A DNA stretch of 64,000 nucleotides from Streptomyces sp. SJL17-4 (GTDB lineage: Bacteria > Actinomycetota > Actinomycetes > Streptomycetales > Streptomycetaceae). Positions 10,149-17,450 of the stretch are shown piece by piece. A model generated the notes under the pieces. That model worked only from the letters and a program-made list of their open reading frames with translations, searched no databases and had not been told where the DNA came from. Position 1 is the first letter of the stretch, and each line of letters opens with the position of its first letter. Made by a program: the position numbers and the translations under genes. Where the stretch lies: assembly GCF_036826855.1 (NCBI RefSeq), contig NZ_CP104578.1, positions 248,001 through 312,000 of the forward strand, read 5' to 3'.

Positions 10149-10745
10149 CTAACCGCGCGCCGTGGCCTGTGTCGAGCTCACGCACAGATTGAACAGAGCC
10201 CAGTGGGCCTGAGCCTCGTGCAGGTATCGGTTGCCCGACAAGACATCGCCGGCGGCGAAAGCCTGCGCCGCACGGGAGGCGTAGTGCGAGGCGGCTCGCG
10301 CGTACTGCAGGCAGCGATCGTCGTGTTCGAGCTCTGTCGGCAGTCCGCCCGGGCGGGCCGGCCGGCCCCTCTCCGTGGCGAGCTCCTGGAGTTTGTTCAG
10401 GCGGCCCAGAAGATCGGTGAGTGCCAGAGGGGAATCATCGACGTCGCCGGCTGGGGTCACACCGGCGAGCGTTGGATCCCGAGCGTCGACAGTCGAGCAC
10501 AGGAGCGCCAACCGTCGAAAGCCGTCACCGACAGATACGTAGAAGTCCCCTGCCTTGTAATCGCCCGCTGTGTAGGCCACTTGCCCCTGCTCATAGAAGG
10601 CCTGGGCGGCGTCCCAGTTCGCCGTGCAGTCGACGGCGATGTCCGCCGTCTCCGGCTGTGGCGCATCGGGTGGCCGCTGCAGCAGCGCGGCGGTCCTTGC
10701 TGCACGCGCGGACTTCTCGCCTGAGGACTCTCGGCCGGTCGTCAT
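10149..10745 (-). CDS. Uncharacterised two-repeat helical protein, last gene of the PatG-like operon
   Basis: 198 aa, no signal peptide or membrane segment, no family recognised. Two halves resemble each other: residues 47-84 (AQAFYEQGQVAYTAGDYKAG then DFYVSVGDGFRRLALLCS) and 151-189 (ASHYASRAAQAFAAGDVLSG then NRYLHEAQAHWALFNLCV). Both have a helix, AGD turn, helix, LC ending, so the protein looks like a pair of TPR-like helical hairpins separated by a Pro-rich linker. It starts 10 nt after the PatG-C-like gene with GAAGAAG as ribosome-binding site and is evidently co-transcribed. An adaptor or recognition role is only a guess. Confidence 0.6.
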   Translation of the reverse strand: MTTGRESSGEKSARAARTAALLQRPPDAPQPETADIAVDCTANWDAAQAFYEQGQVAYTAGDYKAGDFYVSVGDGFRRLALLCSTVDARDPTLAGVTPAGDVDDSPLALTDLLGRLNKLQELATERGRPARPGGLPTELEHDDRCLQYARAASHYASRAAQAFAAGDVLSGNRYLHEAQAHWALFNLCVSSTQATARG

Positions 10746-10755
10746 CGCTGCTTCT

Positions 10756-11676
10756 TCAGTGGTTGTAGTAGGAGTTGAAACCGGGTGTCGCGAGAAACGG
10801 GAACACCTCGGTGGTGTCCACCAGCGCCGCGAACTTCTCCACGAAGTTGGTGCTTCGGTGGGTGTAGGTGAACACGGCGGTGATCACGGTTCGCACACTT
10901 GACAGTGGCGAGGGGAAGGCTTCCACGTTCGTCAGGGACGAGTTCCGGGCATGTTGTCTGGCTGTCTCCGCGTAGATTTCCGGGTAGCGCGTCGTCAGGT
11001 AATTGAGGGCGCGGTGTTCGTCGGAATTTCCGGCATTGTCTGCCAGCTGGGTAATCCTGTCGAACAGCTCACCCGCAGTCTCCTGGAACGCGCCTGCGTC
11101 GACTCCGTCGGGAGGAGGGATCTGGGCGATGAAGGACTCCGTGTCGAAGGAGTAGATCTGGTCGAAAATGACCATGGGGACGACGAGACCGCCGCACTTC
11201 TCGGACGGCGCCAAGGGACCGAGTGTGCCGATCGCCACGTCGGTGTCCGACCGGGAGGGTGAAGGACGCAGCGCCCCCAGGAGCAGATCGAGGTCCGTCT
11301 CGTCCCGGGGGACCAGCAGGTAGGTGTCCATGCCCTCTATCGTGAACACCCAGCACATCCTGCGGGCGAGGTAGCGGTTCGCCGGATCCGACAGCACCCT
11401 CTGAGCGGCCTGACTGTTGGTCAGCCTCGCGGTCTCCGCGCGGCCGGTGGCCTGGGCGAACTCCTTCTCGATGCTCAGGCTGGGAAAGCGCGCGTCGATC
11501 CGCCCGATCGCGTACACGAACTGCCGGGTCCTCGCCGGTGGTGCCGCCGTGTCGAGCTGCACATGCGAGGCTGACACCTCGGTCGGCTCCGCGGTCATCA
11601 TGCTGAGCGGACTGTCCTCCGCCCCCGCAGGTGTGACCGTCGGCTCGTGGGAAGCAGCGTCTGTGTCGAGGTCCAT
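10756..11676 (-). CDS. PatG C-terminal-domain-like protein (cyanobactin maturation family)
   Basis: 306 aa, predicted cytoplasmic. After a Thr/Ser-rich N-terminus (about 1-45) the rest follows the PatG-type C-terminal domain: FVYAIGRIDARFPSLSIEKE, FAQATGRAETARL, NRYLARRMCWVFTIEGMDTYLLVPRD in parts, LVVPMVIFDQIYSFD, ADNAGNSDEHRALNYL and FTYTHRSTNFVEKF. In cyanobactin PatG this region is fused to an oxidase and a subtilisin macrocyclase; its function is not firmly established. Here it is a free-standing gene beside a free-standing subtilisin, and no oxidase domain is present. GGGAGAA precedes the ATG. Recognition is from memory of the family and should be tested by profile search. Confidence 0.72.
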   Translation of the reverse strand: MDLDTDAASHEPTVTPAGAEDSPLSMMTAEPTEVSASHVQLDTAAPPARTRQFVYAIGRIDARFPSLSIEKEFAQATGRAETARLTNSQAAQRVLSDPANRYLARRMCWVFTIEGMDTYLLVPRDETDLDLLLGALRPSPSRSDTDVAIGTLGPLAPSEKCGGLVVPMVIFDQIYSFDTESFIAQIPPPDGVDAGAFQETAGELFDRITQLADNAGNSDEHRALNYLTTRYPEIYAETARQHARNSSLTNVEAFPSPLSSVRTVITAVFTYTHRSTNFVEKFAALVDTTEVFPFLATPGFNSYYNH

Positions 11677-11709
11677 CAGTTCTCCCGTAGGGGTGGTGAG
11701 GGGAATTCG

Positions 11710-11946
11710 CTAGCGAGACGTGAAGCGCACCCAGCGGTTGAGCGCGGCCGCCCTTTCGCGGCAGCTGCCACAGGGTGTGATCCCTGCCGACGCCGTCGCC
11801 CTCTTGATCGCGTCACCGAGGCCGACGTCCTCCTCGATGACGAAACCCGGTAGGCGCACCCGGAAACGGGGGGTCCGCGCATCGGATGTCGAGAGAGAGG
11901 CCTGAGCCTCGCGCCCTGCTGGCTTCGGCGATCCGTCTGCGTTCAT
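11710..11946 (-). CDS. 78-aa CGSC-motif protein between the subtilisin and PatG-C-like genes
   Basis: A charged, Ser/Arg-rich N-terminal half is followed by FRVRLPGFVIEEDVGLGDAI, KRATASAGITPCGSCRERA and ALNRWVRFTSR. The GLGD-IKRATSxxGIxPCGxCxxRAxxLN pattern recurs in short bacterial proteins that I recall near PatG-like proteases, but I know no assigned function. The Cys pair could bind metal, be redox active, or mark a modified peptide. Its ATG overlaps the stop of the subtilisin gene by 4 nt (ATGA), so the two are translationally coupled and probably made in fixed ratio. Confidence 0.65.
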   Translation of the reverse strand: MNADGSPKPAGREAQASLSTSDARTPRFRVRLPGFVIEEDVGLGDAIKRATASAGITPCGSCRERAAALNRWVRFTSR

Positions 11947-12794
11947 GGCCACGGCTCCGGAACTGTCGACGACGCGGCCCGGACAAGGGTGACCGCGTTC
12001 AGCAACGGCGGAACGATCCGCCGTCTGGCGGATGGGGGACCTGACAACGCCTGAAGGAAGAGGGCGGCCGGCGCCGCGGGGGCGACCGACCACGCCAGAG
12101 CCAGTGCGCCGGTCACGAGCACTGTCGACAGGCTGGTACCGCTCAGCCACAGCACTCCGCCCCCCGGCGCGAGTGTCTCCACCGCCGCTCCCGGGGCACG
12201 CACTCCGCGGCGCCCCGCAGAGGCGCACAGATTGCCGTTCGGGAGCGGTCTCCCGGCTCCGTCGCACGATGCGACAGGAACGACGTGGGGGTGGGAGACG
12301 AGGGGCGAGCCACTGACCCGGCCCTGGTTTCCTGCCGCCGCCACCACGATGACCCCCCGCTGCGCGGCGAGGTCGAGGGCGTGTCCGAGGACCTCGACGG
12401 GAAAGCCACCGTGCTCGAATCCGGCACTGATGTTGATGATCCGCGCGCCTGCCGCGAGGCACTCCTCGACGCCATCAGCCAGGTCACGCGGTCGGGAGGT
12501 GGCCGGCCCGTACTGCTCGAAGATCGGTCGAACGAATACCCGGCAGCCAGGGCAGATACCCGGCGCGTCGCCGTTCCTTTTGGCAGCCAGGACCCCTGCC
12601 ACCGCCGTCCCGTGCCGGGCTGATCGGCTGTCAGGCGGTGGTGAGTGCGGAGGAGCTAGGGCTCCCTCGGCGAAGCCTGGATGACGCGCATCCACGGGGC
12701 CGTCCAGAAGCCCGATGACGACGGAGGGGTCTCCCGCGGATGAGGACATGACGCGGTCGAGGCCCGTTGTGCGTGACCAGCTGGAGCCGACCAC
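11943..12794 (-). CDS. PatA/PatG-like subtilisin-family (S8) serine protease
   Basis: 283 aa. The catalytic triad is complete: D31 in VIGLLDGPVD, H61 in ARHGTAVAG and S221 in LSGTSLSTVLVTG, with the oxyanion Asn N156 in AAAGNQG. The DGPVD form of the Asp motif and HGTAVAGVLAAK are characteristic of PatA/PatG cyanobactin proteases. No signal peptide is visible, so it probably acts in the cytoplasm like the cyanobactin enzymes, which cut and macrocyclise precursor peptides. It begins at a GTG 54 nt after the Cys-rich peptide gene. Compared with PatA (long C-terminal extension) and PatG (oxidase plus DUF), this is a bare protease domain. Confidence 0.85.
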   Translation of the reverse strand: MVGSSWSRTTGLDRVMSSSAGDPSVVIGLLDGPVDARHPGFAEGALAPPHSPPPDSRSARHGTAVAGVLAAKRNGDAPGICPGCRVFVRPIFEQYGPATSRPRDLADGVEECLAAGARIINISAGFEHGGFPVEVLGHALDLAAQRGVIVVAAAGNQGRVSGSPLVSHPHVVPVASCDGAGRPLPNGNLCASAGRRGVRAPGAAVETLAPGGGVLWLSGTSLSTVLVTGALALAWSVAPAAPAALFLQALSGPPSARRRIVPPLLNAVTLVRAASSTVPEPWP

Positions 12795-12848
12795 GGAAAC
12801 TCACCTCCCGCTCGTTCGGAGCCATCGACCCGCGGATGTCCGGACTGC

Positions 12849-13235
12849 TTACGCACTCACGTGGCAAGGCGGAAGCGGGGAATGGAGGCACTGCGCAGTG
12901 ATCTGAGCGCAATGGCAATAGCAGTTCGCGGCGTCCGGGGAAGCGGCGCAGAAGCCGGAGCACATCTGTCCGATCGCGGCGCAGTCCTCGTAGTGCCCTC
13001 CCATGGGGATGACGTCCCGCCCGCTGGAAATCCCCTGATGGTGCGCGGGGTACGTGTGGGTGCCTCGATATGATGAACATTCGGCAGTCAGCAGAGGAAA
13101 CACGAGTTCCACCTCGCTCGCAGCATCCGGGGAACCAGGTCGGCGTGAGCCGTCCGTAACCGAGGTCGGGGTGGCCGTGCTCTCGGTCGCCAGTCCATAC
13201 AGCTCAAGCCTAATTGGCCCAGGGCTCGTTGTCAT
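12849..13235 (-). CDS. Cys-rich small protein heading the PatG-like operon; candidate peptide substrate
   Basis: 128 aa from the ATG at 13235 (an upstream in-frame ATG at 13364 is possible). The N-terminal half is polar and lacks Cys (MTTSPGPIRLELYGLATEST). The C-terminal half holds nine Cys: one in TAECSSYRG, then EDCAAIGQMCSGFC, NCYCHCAQITAQC and PPCHVSA. It is the first gene of a five-gene operon containing a PatA/PatG-like protease, which makes it a candidate precursor peptide with leader and core parts. It could instead be a metal-binding or disulfide-rich structural protein. No homologue is recognised. The ribosome-binding site (GAAAGA) is weak. Confidence 0.5.
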   Translation of the reverse strand: MTTSPGPIRLELYGLATESTATPTSVTDGSRRPGSPDAASEVELVFPLLTAECSSYRGTHTYPAHHQGISSGRDVIPMGGHYEDCAAIGQMCSGFCAASPDAANCYCHCAQITAQCLHSPLPPCHVSA

Positions 13236-14001
13236 TCTTTCGGTTGTTGAATCGGCGTCCAGATGACTGGCGTTGCCGGACCCCGGAATCCCGCTTTGTG
13301 TGTCCAGCCGCTCGGCACTCGTTTCTCGGGGCTCAGAGCCATCCCCGTGAGCACCTGCGAGCACCCGGGTGCGGTGGTCCAGCGTCTGTCCGAGGGCGGC
13401 GGCGGAGTGCGGGTGCAGTGGCGGCCAGTCGTCGACCCGGAACCGAGGTGGGTGAAGATGAAGTCATCCACGGGACGCGTGGCCTTGACGGCTCGCCGCT
13501 TCAAGGAGTGCAGCTGGTGGACCGAGCCATCGTCTGTCCACTCCTTGCCGGCCGTGACGACACCTCCGTTCAGGTTGAGCATGCCCCAGCCCGTCTACGG
13601 CAGATGGCACTGTGAGATCTGCAGGTGGATGACCGCCGCCGAACGCATGGCCGCGTAGTACATGCGGCCGAAGAACGCCTCAAGGTGCGGGCCGCGTCCT
13701 TGTTTGCCTACAGCTGTCAGCACACGGGCGACCTGGGTCGGGCTCGGCACGCAGGCCGTGGTCCGCTGCCTGCTCTTCCTCGCGGGAGAGGGAAAGCCGG
13801 CAAAGGGGTACCGCCCCTGGGGCCTGTCCGCTGCTCGTCAGTCACCGATCGACCGCCGTGAGAACGCCAGGCCATGCCCGGCAGGGGGGGATGCGGCGCA
13901 GCGCAGCCCGCTCTCCCACCTCCGAGAGGCCCGCCTTCCGTGACGGGGTCGCTGGGAGCGCAGGAACGCGCCACGGCGCAGAGAGCATCACCACGCGGCA
14001 G
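13236..14001. other. Long intergenic region upstream of the PatG-like operon
   Basis: About 770 bases with only short overlapping open frames on both strands. None has a recognisable domain. One minus-strand frame (13582-13232, 116 aa) and plus-strand frames at 13263-13658 and 13662-13943 exist but look like composition artefacts or decayed genes. The promoter of the minus-strand operon should lie in the first part (13236-13350). Confidence 0.45.
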
Positions 14002-14017
14002 ATGATCGGCAGATCAT
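14002..14017. promoter_or_regulatory. Perfect inverted repeat upstream of the small-channel gene
   Basis: ATGATC-GGCA-GATCAT is a perfect 6-bp inverted repeat about 165 nt before the channel gene start, in AT-richer surroundings than the neighbouring coding DNA. It may be a repressor operator; nothing identifies the regulator. Confidence 0.35.
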
Positions 14018-14181
14018 TCGATTAGCCGCCCGGGGGATGCTCGGTGCCTCGGAAGGAAGATTGCTCCACCCGTCGGCCCAACCAAGGCGCTGACCGGGGG
14101 CGGGGCTGCCCGACCCGTAGTTACCTCGGAAGTCCAGGCCCCTGTCCGTACGGGGCCCGTCCCGAGCGGAGTAATGGCGCC

Positions 14182-14985
14182 ATGTCGCAGCCCCTCGCCC
14201 TCTCGGTCGACTTCGGCCAGGGATTCACGGATGCCTGGTCGGCCGTCGCCGAGTTCATCCCGAAGTTCATCGCGTTCCTCGTGATCCTGCTCATCGGCTG
14301 GTTCGTGGCGAAGGTGATCGCCAAGGTCGCCGACCGCGTGCTGCGGAAGGTCGGCTTCGAGCGGATGGCCGAGCGCAGCGGCGTCTCGAACACCCTCAAG
14401 GGGTCGAAGTACGACGCCACCGGCATCATCGCCAAGATCCTCTACTACGCGATCCTGCTGATCGCCCTCCAGCTGGCCTTCGGGGTCTTCGGCCCCAACC
14501 CGGTCAGCGTCATGATCAACGGCATCGTCGCCTGGCTGCCGAAGGCGATCGTCGCCTGCGTCATCGTCGTCGTCGCCATGGCCATCGCCCGCGCCGTCCG
14601 GGACATCATCCAGGGCGCGCTGGGCACGACATCGTCCGGGAAGGTCCTGGCCACAGCGGCCTGGGCCTTCATCGTCGGCCTCGGCGTGATCGCCGCGCTG
14701 AGCCAGGCGGGCATCGCCACCTCGGTCACCGGCCCGGTCCTCACCGCGGTCCTCGCCACGATCGCGGGCGTCGTGATCGTCGGCGTCGGCGGCGGACTCG
14801 TCACCCCGATGCGGGGCCGCTGGGAGCGCTGGCTGTCGGCCGCCGAGGTGGAGACGGGCCGCGCGAAGGAGCAGATCTCCGCGTACCAGAAGGGCCGCGA
14901 GGACGCCCGGAGCGGGATGCCGACGACGCAGGAACGGATGGAACGCGGTGCCACCCGCCGAGAGCCCCCGTCGGACCAGTTCTGA
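14182..14985 (+). CDS. MscS/CmpX-like small-conductance channel family membrane protein
   Basis: 267 aa with an N-terminal amphipathic stretch, then about five transmembrane helices: IPKFIAFLVILLIGWFVAKV, ILYYAILLIALQLAFGVFG, AIVACVIVVVAMAIARAV, AAWAFIVGLGVIAALSQAG and LTAVLATIAGVVIVGVGGGL. Two tandem units of the conserved TM helix repeat of CmpX-type MscS relatives are visible (GWFVAKVIAKVADRVLRKVG near 45-65 and MAIARAVRDIIQG near 135-147). The tail is cytoplasmic and charged. It may sense membrane tension or modulate envelope stress. The ATG at 14182 is chosen because the protein then begins at the membrane domain, as homologues do. Confidence 0.85.
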   Translation: MSQPLALSVDFGQGFTDAWSAVAEFIPKFIAFLVILLIGWFVAKVIAKVADRVLRKVGFERMAERSGVSNTLKGSKYDATGIIAKILYYAILLIALQLAFGVFGPNPVSVMINGIVAWLPKAIVACVIVVVAMAIARAVRDIIQGALGTTSSGKVLATAAWAFIVGLGVIAALSQAGIATSVTGPVLTAVLATIAGVVIVGVGGGLVTPMRGRWERWLSAAEVETGRAKEQISAYQKGREDARSGMPTTQERMERGATRREPPSDQF

Positions 14986-14996
14986 CGGCGCCGCCC

Positions 14997-15026
14997 CGGC
15001 GGGCGGGCTTCTCCGGCCGCCCGCCG
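14997..15026 (+). terminator. GC-rich hairpin after the channel gene
   Basis: A perfect 10-bp stem (CGGCGGGCGG, 14997-15006, with CCGCCCGCCG, 15017-15026) and a 10-nt loop lies 12 nt after the channel stop and 14 nt before the convergent gene's end. It can serve as a bidirectional terminator. Confidence 0.65.
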
Positions 15027-15039
15027 CCGCGCCGCTCGG

Positions 15040-15369
15040 TCAGCCGTCCGCGCGGACGTCCAGGAGGTCGTGCTCTCGGATCAGCCAGCAGACCGCCGTC
15101 AGCCGCAGGGTCGCAAAGTCGTGGCCGACCGGCTCGGCCCAGTCGACCTCAGCCAGCCAGTCGGTGAACCCGAGGACGTAATCGGCGAGCTCCCCCCGCC
15201 GGACGCTCCGGGCCTCCGGCCCCCGCTGCGCCGGGATCAGCGCGTCGCACACCGCGGCGGCATGCTGGTCGACGGCAGCCACCAGCCCCGGCTCGAAGGA
15301 GAACTCCGAGAGCCGGGGCATGTACGTGGCGGCGACGCCGACCAGCGGGCACGGGGGTGAATCACTCAT
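15040..15369 (-). CDS. Small DUF6401-like hypothetical protein
   Basis: 109 aa, soluble. The centre ([20 protein letters not shown] then [12 protein letters not shown]) resembles the DUF6401 family of short actinobacterial proteins described near natural-product genes. The C-terminal part is helical ([20 protein letters not shown]). GGAGGG lies 5-8 nt upstream of the ATG, a good start. No function can be assigned; no biosynthetic cluster surrounds it. Confidence 0.6.
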   Translation of the reverse strand: MSDSPPCPLVGVAATYMPRLSEFSFEPGLVAAVDQHAAAVCDALIPAQRGPEARSVRRGELADYVLGFTDWLAEVDWAEPVGHDFATLRLTAVCWLIREHDLLDVRADG

Positions 15370-15439
15370 CCCTCCACATTAGGCGCGTAAGAACACACTC
15401 AGACCGTGACCTTCGTCGCAGCCCCACGAGGACCTCCGC

Positions 15440-15790
15440 ACGCACGCCGCAGTCTGGAAACGGGATCGTTGTTCAGGATGAGGTGGACGTCGAGGTCGTC
15501 GGGGACTTCCTTGTCGAGTCCGGTCAGGAACTTCTTGAACTCCACTGCCCGGTGGCGGCGGTGGAGGGAGCCGATGACCTTGCCGGTGGCGATCTCGAGA
15601 GCGGCGAGCAGAGTGGTCGTGCCGGCGCGGACGTAGTCGTGGCTGCGGCGTTCGGGGACACCGGCACCATCGGCAGGACCGGCTGAGACCGGTCCCGTGC
15701 CTGGATCTCATCCACGCAGAGGACCAGGGCCTTCTCCGGTGGGTCGAGGTAGTGGCCGACGACGTCGCGGACCTTGTCAGAAGGTCGTCC
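15440..15790 (-). pseudogene. Frameshifted IS630-family transposase remnant (DDE domain part)
   Basis: One minus frame gives [20 protein letters not shown] then [18 protein letters not shown]. This is the first catalytic Asp region of IS630 transposases (normally [18 protein letters not shown]; the KSQ part is lost). After a frame change it continues as [19 protein letters not shown], matching the later RLDxEVPxxLDVHLICDN segment. The ends are absent. With the fragment at 7033 it shows that IS630 elements have invaded this region at least once. Confidence 0.75.
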
Positions 15791-16219
15791 ACGCCTTTCT
15801 GCGCAGCAGCGTATGCAGCCAAGCTCCGCAGCACTTCCCAACCACGCGAGGGGCCGGATGCGGTCACACCTAGCCGGTGCCGGTCCGCACCTATCTCCCT
15901 GCCAAACGACTCCAGACTCTGCACGCACTGCCAGATCGAGTCCGGCACCACATCCAGACCCGAAACGCCGCCGCACAGACTCAGCCCCGCTTCTCGAACC
16001 CGGTCGTAACGGCGTCGAAGTCCTTCAGCCGGTTGGTCGCCCGCTCCGCGGTCCAAGCCCTGGCGGCTTTCTCTCTCGTGGCGAGGGTAGGTGTTCCCAG
16101 AAGCTGTCAGGCCCACAGATGACACCGACCGCCCGCTCTGGGCGGCCGCCCGGCCGGGCGGACCTTCGAAGTCTCGCCGCCCGTGGCCGGCCAGGGGAGC
16201 CCACAGGTCAGGATCCTCC
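15791..16219. other. Decayed stretch without a supported gene
   Basis: A long minus-strand open frame covers this stretch, including [20 protein letters not shown], but I do not recognise it and it runs into the transposase remnant out of frame. It is probably gene debris or readthrough composition. Confidence 0.4.
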
Positions 16220-17404
16220 TCAGGTGCTGCTGAGCCTGACCACATCCCCCGCCGGTCCGCCTGCGCGGACCGCGATCCGGACGCCGGTGTCCGGGTCGGT
16301 GAAGGTCTGGCCCGGCTGGAACGCCGCGAGGTCGAGCTGCGTGCAGCCGGCGGGCGGCGTCGTGGACGGGTTGGCGCTCATGACGCGCACCGGGCCCTCG
16401 CCGGTCGGGGTCGCGGAGTCGATCCGGTAGATGAGGACACCGCTGGAACAGGCGGAGCGGTCGTTGCGTACAGGGCGGCGGGACTCGGCGACGTACGCCG
16501 TGGTCTCACCAGTGCGCAGTACGGCGATCTTGGTGCCGCCGGGACGCTCCACGGGAGCCAGGCGTACAGTGCGGTGTCCGCGGCCCGCGAGGCAGGCGAC
16601 CTGTCGGTCACGAGTCCAGCCCAGCTTCCACGAGTGCCAGCCCAGGAACTGCGGGGCGGCCCCCGCGATGTCCCCCATGACGTCCCAGCCGCCCGCGTGC
16701 TGGTGGGTGGGGCCGGTGAAGGAGTAGAGGTCGGGCAGCCCGAAGGTGTGACCGGTCTCGTGAGCGACGACCTTGTGACCCCAGCGCCACATGTCCTGGC
16801 CGAAGGTCACGGCCCACTTGAGGCGGGTGCCGTCGGCGGCCACGCCGGCGGTGGCGGGGTCGTAGAGGTAGGTCGGGGAGAACGGGATCGCGGCCGCCGT
16901 CCGGGTGGGAACGATGTAGACCATGTCGTAGCGGGAGAAGTCCGCGTACGGGTCGGCGGCGGCGATCGCGTCGCGCACGTACTTCTCGTGGGCCTCGAAG
17001 GTGAGGCCGCGCGCGAAACCGTACGAGGTCGAGTCCGCCGGCATGCGGACCCACCGGTGCAAGGGGGTGACGGAGAGGCGGAGGCGGCCGTAGCTGGCCG
17101 TGCGCATCCAGTCGGCGGCGGGGGCGAGATGGGCGGCGTACGGCTCGGTGGTGTCGGTGGCCGGTGCGTCGGGGAAGTCGACGTACACGGTGAGGACACG
17201 GCGGGTTCCGGTGGCCGGCTGGAACTGGACGCGGTCGGTGTCGTGGCCTTCGTCCGTCCAGCCGGTCCGGCCGGGCAGCGCGCAGTCGGCGGAACGGAGT
17301 GGCACGACGGACGACGCGGTCGCGTGCGCCGCTGGCACGGTGATCAGGCACGGGGTGAGGGCGACGGCGGCGGCGAGGGAACGCAGGCGGGGCAGGGCGG
17401 ACAT
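16220..17404 (-). CDS. Secreted M6-type zinc metalloprotease
   Basis: 394 aa with a Sec signal peptide (LRSLAAAVALTPCLITVPAA, cleavage near AHA). The zinc site is HETGH at 215-219, extended as HETGHTFGLPD with D225 as likely third ligand. The downstream GGWDVMGDIAG is typical of M6/immune-inhibitor-A-like peptidases. It should degrade extracellular proteins. It starts 46 nt after the upstream hydrolase gene on the same strand, so both are probably one operon of protein or peptide use. CAGGAGAG precedes the ATG. A broken paralogue lies about 2 kb upstream at 19137-19803. Confidence 0.87.
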   Translation of the reverse strand: MSALPRLRSLAAAVALTPCLITVPAAHATASSVVPLRSADCALPGRTGWTDEGHDTDRVQFQPATGTRRVLTVYVDFPDAPATDTTEPYAAHLAPAADWMRTASYGRLRLSVTPLHRWVRMPADSTSYGFARGLTFEAHEKYVRDAIAAADPYADFSRYDMVYIVPTRTAAAIPFSPTYLYDPATAGVAADGTRLKWAVTFGQDMWRWGHKVVAHETGHTFGLPDLYSFTGPTHQHAGGWDVMGDIAGAAPQFLGWHSWKLGWTRDRQVACLAGRGHRTVRLAPVERPGGTKIAVLRTGETTAYVAESRRPVRNDRSACSSGVLIYRIDSATPTGEGPVRVMSANPSTTPPAGCTQLDLAAFQPGQTFTDPDTGVRIAVRAGGPAGDVVRLSST

Positions 17405-17450
17405 GGCTCTCCTGTCGCGGGCGGAGGGAGGGGCAGAACACGGCGAGGGG

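Noticed and set aside
13232..13582. 116-aa minus-strand ORF upstream of the Cys-rich gene as a sixth operon member
   Set aside because: It overlaps the Cys-rich gene's possible N-terminal extension out of frame, lacks a clear ribosome-binding site and shows no family; kept only as a note.
15379..16245. 288-aa minus-strand ORF as an intact gene
   Set aside because: It merges unrelated frames: the recognisable IS630 motifs fall in other frames, so the open frame is debris.
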